From: Bacteroidales bacterium
GTDB taxonomy: Bacteria > Bacteroidota > Bacteroidia > Bacteroidales > WCHB1-69
Reading direction: 5' to 3'
Length of the DNA: 60,885 bases
NCBI GenBank assembly: GCA_017651425.1
Contig: JAGCCZ010000052.1
Location: 1 to 60,885 of the forward strand
In this document: positions 52,368-59,583 of the stretch, in pieces
Layout: every line of letters starts with the position of its first letter
How positions within the stretch are numbered: position 1 is the first letter of the stretch
The notes under the pieces: generated by a model
The model's input: only the letters and a program-made list of their open reading frames with translations
What the model was told of the DNA's origin: nothing
The model's database searches: none
Made by a program: the position numbers and the translations under genes

Positions 52368-53183
52368 ATGAAACGATATCGCATTATAGAGACCTTGTTG
52401 TTCGCCATCGTCTTGATGATGAACGGGAGTGCAATGGGACAGAAGCTTACGGAGTACCTGCCTGAAAAGCCGGCGAAAACGGCGATAGTGGTGTGCCCGG
52501 GCGGCAGCTACTATTGGCTGGCGAAAAGAGGGGAAGGCAGCGAAGTGGCCCAATGGCTCAACCAGTATGGCTATGCCGCATACGTGCTGGAGTATCCCGT
52601 CTCGGGTTGGTGGTCGTGGTTTACGCATGTCCGCAGGAGCTGCTGCACGCAATATCCGGGTCAGTTGAATGCTTTGGGTGAAGCGTTAAAAACCGTTAAG
52701 TCGAAAGGCTACTCAACCGTCGGGGCGATGGGCTTCTCCGCAGGCGGACACCTTGTGTTGAGCGGTGCGGAGTTGCTGCCCGACAGCACCGCGCCCGACT
52801 TCGTGGCGGCCATCTACCCTGTGGTGACTATGCGCGAGCCATACGTCCACAAACGCTCCCGCCGCGGTCTGCTCGGTGAGCGCCGCCAGCATGACCTCGC
52901 TATGCGCGACTCGCTCTCCATGGAACTGCATGCCGACAAGGTGCGCTGTCCTGTCTTCCTGCTCAGCTGCGACGATGACCCCACGGTGGACTGGCAAAAT
53001 GCCGCGATGATGGCCGACTCGCTGAAAGTCCATGACAAGCCCTACTATATTGTACGCCCGGAAAGCGGCGGCCATGGTTTCGGGGTGAATGAGGAGAAAA
53101 TGGCGGGCAGGGGATGTATGGTCTGGCCTGCGGAGTTTCTGAATTGGCTGCAACGCACATTGTCTCTATGGAAATGGCAATAG
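52368..53183 (+). CDS. Secreted alpha/beta hydrolase (esterase-like)
   Basis: A 271-residue hydrolase; signal peptide residues 1-24 (MNGSAMGQ). Oxyanion region VVCPGGSYYWLAKRGEG, nucleophile in GAMGFSAGGHLVLSG, acid in SCDDDPTVDW and His in ESGGHGFGVNE form a complete catalytic triad. It is of the endo-xylanase/acetylesterase-like BD-FAE group. In a pigment cluster it might trim an ester-linked intermediate in the periplasm; it is not a usual aryl-polyene gene, so it could be a passenger. Confidence 0.8.
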   Translation: MKRYRIIETLLFAIVLMMNGSAMGQKLTEYLPEKPAKTAIVVCPGGSYYWLAKRGEGSEVAQWLNQYGYAAYVLEYPVSGWWSWFTHVRRSCCTQYPGQLNALGEALKTVKSKGYSTVGAMGFSAGGHLVLSGAELLPDSTAPDFVAAIYPVVTMREPYVHKRSRRGLLGERRQHDLAMRDSLSMELHADKVRCPVFLLSCDDDPTVDWQNAAMMADSLKVHDKPYYIVRPESGGHGFGVNEEKMAGRGCMVWPAEFLNWLQRTLSLWKWQ

Positions 53184-53239
53184 GCATTGTGATCATTCGT
53201 AATAATTGTTAATTTTTCGAACTTTTTTATCAACATGTT

Positions 53240-54568
53240 ATGATTGACAAACCCCACGATATAGAATTCGCCTCCCCGGAAGAGATCAAGCTGTTCCAAG
53301 AGGTGAAGATGCACGAAATGTTGCTCTACTTGAACCGGCATTCCCGCTACTACCAGCGTATGTTCGAGCGTTACCGCATCCAGATAGAGAAAATCCGCAC
53401 CATCGAGGATCTGGTGAACATTCCCTTCACGGAGAAGAAAGACCTCCAGCTCTTCAACGAAGACTTCCTCTGTGTGCCGAAAGAGAAGGTCATCGACTAT
53501 ATCACCACCAGTGGCACGCTCAGCGACCCTGTGACCTTCTGTTGCACCGAGAAGGACCTCCAACGGTTGGCCTATAATGAGAAGAAGAGCTTCGAATGTG
53601 CTGGATTGAAACCCGGCAACATCCTCCAGCTGATGGTCACCCTCGACAAGCGGTTCATGGCCGGCCTGGCCTATTTTCTCGGGCTGCGCGAGTTAGGGGC
53701 CTCCGTCATCCGTGTGGGCAACGGCATCCCCGAGTTGCAGTGGGACACCATCCAGCGCATCAAGCCCGACAGTATCATGTGCGTGCCCTCGTTCATTCCG
53801 CGGCTGATTCAATATGCTGAGGATCATGGTATTGACTATCAAAACTCCAGCATCCGCAAAATCATCGGGATAGGGGAGAGCCTGCGCAATCAGGACTTCT
53901 CGCTCAACCTCTTGGGCGAGCAGATCAAGTCGAAATGGGATGTGGAACTCTACGCCACCTACTCCTCGACTGAGATGGGCGCCACCTTCAGCGAGTGCGA
54001 GTATGGTGTGGGCGGTCATGTGCACCCTGAGCTCATCATCGTGGAGATTATCGGTGAGGATAACCTGCCGGTGGCTGACGGCGAGACCGGCGAGGTGGTG
54101 GTGACGACCCTCGGTGTGGAGGGCATGCCGCTCCTGCGCTTCCGCACGGGCGATATGTGCGCGAAGATCACCGAACAATGTCGTTGTGGCAGAAACAGTT
54201 ACCGTCTCACCCCGTTGGTGGGCCGCAAGAACAACATGATCAAGCTGAAGGGAACCACGCTGTATCCACCGGCCATGATGGATGTGCTGAACAACACCCC
54301 GTTTGTGCAGAACTACGTCATCTATGTGCAGGATTCACAGCAGGGCACCGATGAGGTGGTGGTGAAGGTCGGGCTGAATGTGGAAGTTGTGGAACAGAAT
54401 TCGCGGTTCAAGAATCATCCCGAGGAGATCGTCAACGAGCTGAAGAACCGGTTTAGAGCGCACGTGCGCGTGGCGCCGGTCGTGCAGATCGCCCCGGTGG
54501 AGGAGGTCCAGCGCATCAACTTCCCGCCGAGCGCGCGGAAACCCGTGAAGTTTGTGGACTTGAGATAG
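53240..54568 (+). CDS. PaaK-like acyl-CoA/ACP ligase for the aryl starter
   Basis: A 442-residue adenylate-forming enzyme close to phenylacetate-CoA ligase. Motifs: ITTSGTLSDPVTF (phosphate loop), YATYSSTEMGATFSECEYG, LRFRTGDMC, and the hinge GRKNNMIKLKGTTLYPPAM. CRCGRNSY is a cysteine pair typical of the PaaK type. It is encoded 100 bp before the ammonia-lyase, so its substrate is probably 4-coumarate or a related cinnamate, activated as CoA or directly on an ACP. Substrate is inference. Confidence 0.85.
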   Translation: MIDKPHDIEFASPEEIKLFQEVKMHEMLLYLNRHSRYYQRMFERYRIQIEKIRTIEDLVNIPFTEKKDLQLFNEDFLCVPKEKVIDYITTSGTLSDPVTFCCTEKDLQRLAYNEKKSFECAGLKPGNILQLMVTLDKRFMAGLAYFLGLRELGASVIRVGNGIPELQWDTIQRIKPDSIMCVPSFIPRLIQYAEDHGIDYQNSSIRKIIGIGESLRNQDFSLNLLGEQIKSKWDVELYATYSSTEMGATFSECEYGVGGHVHPELIIVEIIGEDNLPVADGETGEVVVTTLGVEGMPLLRFRTGDMCAKITEQCRCGRNSYRLTPLVGRKNNMIKLKGTTLYPPAMMDVLNNTPFVQNYVIYVQDSQQGTDEVVVKVGLNVEVVEQNSRFKNHPEEIVNELKNRFRAHVRVAPVVQIAPVEEVQRINFPPSARKPVKFVDLR

Positions 54569-54636
54569 CTTGAAACCAGCGCGGTGGGACCGGCGGCTTG
54601 GTGGAAACAGGGTGTCGGCCGTTACAGAAAAAATAG

Positions 54637-54644
54637 TATTTTCG
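54637..54644 (+). promoter_or_regulatory. Candidate -7 box (TATTTTCG) before the ammonia-lyase
   Basis: TATTTTCG, one base off TAnnTTTG, lies 25 nt before the ammonia-lyase ATG in a 100-nt gap. Confidence 0.35.
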
Positions 54645-54668
54645 CGGCTGCAAATTCTAAAGTATCAA

Positions 54669-56198
54669 ATGAACCCTATTTTCACCCTCGCTGACGTTGA
54701 AAAAATCGTTTTCGGAGACAAGAAGATAGCCCTTCCCGACCTGCCGATGGACAAGGTGGCGGAGTGCTACGATTTTCTGAAGCAGTTTAGCGCAGACAAG
54801 ATCATATACGGCATCAACACCGGCTTCGGGCCGATGGCGCAATGGCGCATCGACGATGCCGACCTCACCGCTTTGCAGTACAATATCATACGCAGTCACT
54901 CCACGGGTGCGGGCGAGCCGCTGTCCGACGAGTGCGTGAAGGCAGCCATGGTGGCCCGTCTTGGCACCTTCCTGCAGGCCCGCTCCGGCGTGCATCCCGA
55001 CTTGGTGAAGCTCCTCGTGGAGATGATCAACCGCGACATCCTCCCGATGATCCCTCGTCATGGCAGCGTGGGGGCCAGCGGCGACCTTGTGCAGCTGGCG
55101 CACCTCGCCCTCGCGATGATTGGGGAGGGGAGCGTCCACTACCACGGCGAATGGCGTCCGGCAGCGGAAGTGCTGAAGGAGAATGGACTCGAGCCGTTCA
55201 CGATCCACATTCGCGAAGGACTCTCCATCACCAACGGCACCGGCGTGATGACCGGCGTGGCGATGATCAACCAGTTCCAGGCCGAGCAACTGCTCGACTG
55301 GGCTACGCTCGCCGCCGTGATGATGAACGAGATCGCCGGCTCCTTTGACGACCTGATGGCTGAACCGCTCAACACGGTGCGCCGTCACGAGGGGCAGCAG
55401 GTCATCGCCGCCCGCATGCGCATGCTCGCACGCGACAGCCGATGCCTGCAGCAGCGTGAACATCAGCTCTATAACGGAAAACATACAGAGGAAACGTTCG
55501 ACCACAAGGTGCAGCCTTACTATTCGTTGCGTTGCGTGCCGCAGATCCTCGGTCCCATTTACGAGACGCTGGCCAACTGCCGCCGCGTGCTCGAAGAGGA
55601 AATCAACTCCGCCTGCGACAACCCCATCGTGGATCCTGAGACCCGCAACGTCTATCACGGTGGCAACTTCCACGGCGACTATATCTCCCTCGAACAAGAC
55701 AAAGTCAAGATCGCGATGGTGCGTCTTGTGATGACCGCCGAGCGCCAGCTTAACTATCTCTTCCATGACCGCATCAACGGTATCCTGCCGCCGTTCCTCA
55801 ACATGGGCAAGTTAGGGCTCAACTACGGCATGCAGGCTTGCCAGTTTACGGCTACCTCCACCACCGCCGAGTGCCAAACACTGGCCATGCCCAACTATGT
55901 GCATAGCATCCCAAACAACAATGACAACCAAGATGTTGTGAGCATGGGCACCAACACGGCGCTGTTCACCCGCACGGTCATCGACAATGCCTGGCAGGTG
56001 ATGGCCATCCAGTACATCGCCCTCGCCCAAGCTGTCGATTGTTTGGGTATCGCCGAGAAGCTCGCCCCGATTTCCAGACAAATTTACAAACAGGTCCGCG
56101 AAATATGCCCTGTATTCATCGAGGACACGCCGTTTTATGAGGATTTGCGGAATGTGGAGGCGTTCTTGAGGGGACAGCAGCTGAAGCTAGAATGCTGA
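54669..56198 (+). CDS. Aromatic amino acid ammonia-lyase, probably tyrosine ammonia-lyase
   Basis: A 509-residue MIO enzyme. The cofactor triad is Ala136-Ser137-Gly138 (GSVGASGDLVQL), with Tyr47 in IIYGINTGFGPMAQWRI. The selectivity pair after IIR is Ser76-His77 (RSHSTGAGEPL), which generic rules assign to histidine ammonia-lyase. The sequence, however, resembles the Flavobacterium johnsoniae tyrosine ammonia-lyase throughout (GFGPMAQ, RSHS, VHSIPNNNDNQDVVSMGTN). Context with a PaaK-like ligase and polyene enzymes favours tyrosine to 4-coumarate as the aryl starter. The start at 54669 gives the usual N-terminus; the upstream extension is not family-like. Confidence 0.85.
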   Translation: MNPIFTLADVEKIVFGDKKIALPDLPMDKVAECYDFLKQFSADKIIYGINTGFGPMAQWRIDDADLTALQYNIIRSHSTGAGEPLSDECVKAAMVARLGTFLQARSGVHPDLVKLLVEMINRDILPMIPRHGSVGASGDLVQLAHLALAMIGEGSVHYHGEWRPAAEVLKENGLEPFTIHIREGLSITNGTGVMTGVAMINQFQAEQLLDWATLAAVMMNEIAGSFDDLMAEPLNTVRRHEGQQVIAARMRMLARDSRCLQQREHQLYNGKHTEETFDHKVQPYYSLRCVPQILGPIYETLANCRRVLEEEINSACDNPIVDPETRNVYHGGNFHGDYISLEQDKVKIAMVRLVMTAERQLNYLFHDRINGILPPFLNMGKLGLNYGMQACQFTATSTTAECQTLAMPNYVHSIPNNNDNQDVVSMGTNTALFTRTVIDNAWQVMAIQYIALAQAVDCLGIAEKLAPISRQIYKQVREICPVFIEDTPFYEDLRNVEAFLRGQQLKLEC

Positions 56199-56344
56199 AT
56201 GATGTAATTAGGAATATTGTGTTCACCCAAAACGATACTTCTTTTAGTTGTTTCCATATTGAGTTTATTACGATAATATAACATACTATTTCACCAATCA
56301 CCGAATTCTGATCACTGTTCACTGATCACTAAAATAACAATAAC
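56199..56344 (+). repeat. Intergenic leader with heptad repeats before fabG
   Basis: A 146-nt AT-rich gap. From 56290 to 56331 it holds six heptads in register: TTCACCA, ATCACCG, AATTCTG, ATCACTG, TTCACTG, ATCACTA. The last three (21 nt) are identical to the end of the tract at 43215-43305, and the tract again ends 13 nt before an ATG. No clear promoter box precedes it. Confidence 0.8.
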
Positions 56345-57073
56345 ATGAAATACGCACTTATAACCGGAGGTTCCCGCGGCATCGGACGTGCCGTGGCCAT
56401 GCGCCTCTCCCGTGACGGGATGCCCGTCATCGTCAACTATGTGAGCAACGACGCTGCCGCTGAAGAGACCAAGCAGATGGTTGAGGCTCAGGGCGGCATT
56501 TGCGAGCTGCTGAAGTTCGACATCGGTGATGCTCAGGCCGTGGAGTCCGCGCTGGAAGGGTGGGAGACTGCCCACCCCGACGACTATATCTCCGTGCTGG
56601 TGAACAATGCCGGCACGCGACGTGACACGCTGATGATCATGATGGGCGACGACGACTGGCACAGCGTCATCGACACCCCGTTGAACGGCTTCTTCTATAT
56701 TACTCGCCGGGTGGTGAAAACGATGTTGCGCAAACGCGAAGGCCGCATCGTCAACATGGCGTCACTCTCCGGTCTCAAGGGTGTTCCCGGGCAGACCAAC
56801 TACAGTGCCGCCAAGGCCGCCATCATCGGCGCGACCAAGGCGTTGGCTCAGGAGGTGGCCAAGCGGAACATTACGGTTAATGCCGTGGCTCCCGGCTTCA
56901 TCGCTACCGACATGACTGCCGGACTGAATGAGGCCGAGCTTAGCAAGATGATCCCCGTGCAGCGCTTTGGCACCCCTGACGAGGTGGCTTCAGCCGTCGC
57001 TTTCCTCGCCTCCCACGAAGCTTCGTACATCACGGGGCAGGTGCTGCAGGTGAATGGAGGACTTTATAGTTAA
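56345..57073 (+). CDS. fabG: 3-oxoacyl-ACP reductase (aryl-polyene KR)
   Basis: A 242-residue short-chain dehydrogenase of FabG type: ITGGSRGIGRAVAMRLS (NADP site), LVNNAGTRRD, catalytic Ser in MASLSGLKG and Tyr-Lys in NYSAAKAAIIG, then VAPGFIATDM. It reduces 3-oxoacyl-ACP to 3-hydroxyacyl-ACP for the polyene chain, the ApeQ role. Preceded by the second heptad tract. Confidence 0.9.
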   Translation: MKYALITGGSRGIGRAVAMRLSRDGMPVIVNYVSNDAAAEETKQMVEAQGGICELLKFDIGDAQAVESALEGWETAHPDDYISVLVNNAGTRRDTLMIMMGDDDWHSVIDTPLNGFFYITRRVVKTMLRKREGRIVNMASLSGLKGVPGQTNYSAAKAAIIGATKALAQEVAKRNITVNAVAPGFIATDMTAGLNEAELSKMIPVQRFGTPDEVASAVAFLASHEASYITGQVLQVNGGLYS

Positions 57074-57162
57074 TAGTTTTCCTTGAGCAGCCCCGATAGG
57101 GGCAAGAGCTTGGTAGAATAAAAGGTTGAATACATTTTATTGATAAATTTTGTGAATGGAAT

Positions 57163-58395
57163 ATGGATAGACGTGTAGTAATCACGGGAATGGGCATCTG
57201 GTCGTGCATCGGCACGTCTCAGGATGAGGTGGCGGCTTCGTTGCGTGAAGGGAAATGCGGATTGGGCAAGGATCCCGACCGAACCGCATACGGATACCAG
57301 TCGAACTTGACAGGCATAGTTCCATATCCGGAGCTTAAGCCGTTGTTGCATAGGAGATTGCGCGCTGGCCTTTCGGAAGAGGCCGCCTATTCGTTCATGG
57401 CTTCCCGCGAGGCCTTCGCTCAGGCCGGCATAGATGAGGAATACCTTCTCAACCATGAGGTAGGCGTCATTTTTGGCAACGACTCCTCCGCGAAGCCAGT
57501 GATCGAGACGGACCGCATGCTCGTGGAACGTCCTGACACGGCGTTGCTGGGTTCTGGACTGATCTTTCAATCAATGAACTCCACTGTGAACATGAATTTG
57601 AGCAGCATCTTCCACCTGCGCGGTGTGAATTTCACCGTGAGCGCGGCGTGTGCCAGTGGAAGTCATTCCGTTGGTTTGGGCTACCTGCTTGTCAAACAAG
57701 GGCTGCAGAACTGTGTGCTCTGCGGCGGTGCCCAGGAAGTCAACCAGTTCGCCATGGCCTCTTTTGATGCGCTGGGTGCATTCTCCAAACGTTTGGATGA
57801 GCCATGGAAGGCCTCCCGACCCTTTGACCGCGACCGCGACGGTTTGGTGCCGAGTGGTGGCGCGGCAGCATTGGTGTTGGAGGACTACGACCATGCGGTG
57901 CAGCGTGGCGCGACCATTCTCGCGGAGGTGGCCGGCTACGGCTTTTCCTCCAACGGTGGCGGCATCTCCCAGCCTTCTGACGATGGCAGCTACACCGCCA
58001 TGATGCGGGCTATAGAGATGGCGGGACTCACTCCCGCCGACATCGACTATGTGAATGCTCATGCCACGGGCACGCCACAAGGTGACCGATTCGAGGCGTT
58101 GGCATTGAATCGCATCTTCAATGGGCAGCCTGCTCTCATCAGCTCCACCAAGGGCATGACGGGGCATGAATGCTGGATGGCAGGTGCGAGCGAATTGGTC
58201 TATTGCACCCTGATGATGCAGCACGGTTTTGTCGCCCCAAACGTCAACTTCGAGAACCCCGATGAGGACACTGCCCCGCTGAACCTCGCCACCCATACTG
58301 TGGAAATGCCGTTACGCATCGTTCTTAGCAACAGTTTCGGATTTGGTGGAACAAATTCGGCGGTGGTGCTGAAGAAGCTGGTGGCTGGTAGTTAG
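57163..58395 (+). CDS. Beta-ketoacyl synthase (aryl-polyene KS 3, FabB-like)
   Basis: A 410-residue KS with full active site: Cys163 in VSAACASGSHSVG, His in NAHATGTPQGD and His in GMTGHECWMAGAS; RVVITGMGIWSCIG at the start. The NAHATGT and GHE features are FabB/KAS I-like. In aryl-polyene systems a separate KS of this type (ApeR-like) supports priming or malonyl decarboxylation. It is 89 bp after the KR. Confidence 0.88.
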   Translation: MDRRVVITGMGIWSCIGTSQDEVAASLREGKCGLGKDPDRTAYGYQSNLTGIVPYPELKPLLHRRLRAGLSEEAAYSFMASREAFAQAGIDEEYLLNHEVGVIFGNDSSAKPVIETDRMLVERPDTALLGSGLIFQSMNSTVNMNLSSIFHLRGVNFTVSAACASGSHSVGLGYLLVKQGLQNCVLCGGAQEVNQFAMASFDALGAFSKRLDEPWKASRPFDRDRDGLVPSGGAAALVLEDYDHAVQRGATILAEVAGYGFSSNGGGISQPSDDGSYTAMMRAIEMAGLTPADIDYVNAHATGTPQGDRFEALALNRIFNGQPALISSTKGMTGHECWMAGASELVYCTLMMQHGFVAPNVNFENPDEDTAPLNLATHTVEMPLRIVLSNSFGFGGTNSAVVLKKLVAGS

Positions 58396-58490
58396 GAGAA
58401 GAGTGCTATCTGTATGTTTCATTGTTGGATGAGTCCCTTTGAATCTTTTAATTTTGAACTTGAACCTCAATAATCCATAACCATTAAAGA

Positions 58491-59579
58491 ATGAATCTAA
58501 ACGACAACTTGAAAAAACAATACACAGAAGATTGGATGAGCGCGATTGAGGCGCAGCGGCTTGCGCAGATCTATGCTTTCGGGCCTATGACATTCCAGAC
58601 GGCCAGGCTGATGGTGAAATGGGGCATCTTCGAGATGCTGGAGACGCCCATGACCCCTGAAGAGGTCGCCGGAAAGGCCGGCATCTCCCTCTATGCCGCC
58701 AAATGCCTGTTGGAGTCGTCGCTGACGATGAACACCGTGACCGTAGATCCTGAGACTGGTTGTTATGCACTGGCCAAAACCGGATGGTTCCTGCTCCACG
58801 ATGAGTCCACTCGCGTGAATCTGGACTTCAACCACGATGTCAATTATCAAGGGATGTTCTACTTGGAGGAGGCTTTGAGGGAAGGAAAACCCGCTGGGCT
58901 GAAGTGCCTCGGCGACTGGCCGACGGTGTATGAGGGACTTTCCCAATTGCCCGCAGCGGCTCAGAAAAGTTGGTTCGCTTTCGATCATTTCTACAGCGAC
59001 GGCTCGTTTGAGCAGGCATTGAATCTTGTTTTTGCGCGTTCCACAAAACACTTGATGGACGTGGGCGGCAACACGGGACGCTGGGCGATGCAGTGCGTGC
59101 GCCACAATCCCGACGTGGAGGTTACCATTGTCGATTTGCCGCAACAAATCGGGATGATGAAGGAGCAGACCGCCGGGAAACCCGGTGCCGACCGCATCCA
59201 TGGGTACGCTGCCGACATGCTGGACAACAGCTGCCCGCTGCCTTCAGAACCGGTTTTCGATGCCATTTGGATGAGCCAGTTCCTCGACTGTTTCAGCGAA
59301 CCGCAGATTCTGAGCATCTTGCGCCGTGCCGCCGCCGTCATGACCGCCGACACGCGCCTCTACATCATGGAGACCCTTTGGGACCGTCAGCGCTTCGACA
59401 CGGCAGCGTTCTGCCTGGCACAGACCAGCCTCTACTTTACGGCTATCGCCAATGGCAACAGCAAAATGTACCATTCCGATGACCTTGTGCGCTTAGTGCG
59501 CGAAGCCGGTCTGGAGGTTGAATTCATCCACGATTTCCTAGGTTTGGGACATTCCGTGCTGGTGTGTAAGAAGCTATAA
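58491..59579 (+). CDS. SAM-dependent methyltransferase with winged-helix N-domain
   Basis: A 362-residue methyltransferase. Residues about 30-100 form a dimerisation winged helix (ARLMVKWGIFEMLETPMTPE, AGISLYAAKCLLESSL), as in O-methyltransferase-like enzymes; the SAM motif I is HLMDVGGNTGRWAMQC, motif II VTIVDLPQQIGMM, and DAIWMSQFLDCFSE follows. It probably methylates the aryl ring or hydroxyl of the polyene head. Last gene of the cluster; its stop is 4 bp from that of the convergent adhesin gene. A 95-bp gap precedes it. Confidence 0.82.
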   Translation: MNLNDNLKKQYTEDWMSAIEAQRLAQIYAFGPMTFQTARLMVKWGIFEMLETPMTPEEVAGKAGISLYAAKCLLESSLTMNTVTVDPETGCYALAKTGWFLLHDESTRVNLDFNHDVNYQGMFYLEEALREGKPAGLKCLGDWPTVYEGLSQLPAAAQKSWFAFDHFYSDGSFEQALNLVFARSTKHLMDVGGNTGRWAMQCVRHNPDVEVTIVDLPQQIGMMKEQTAGKPGADRIHGYAADMLDNSCPLPSEPVFDAIWMSQFLDCFSEPQILSILRRAAAVMTADTRLYIMETLWDRQRFDTAAFCLAQTSLYFTAIANGNSKMYHSDDLVRLVREAGLEVEFIHDFLGLGHSVLVCKKL

Positions 59580-59583
59580 ACCA

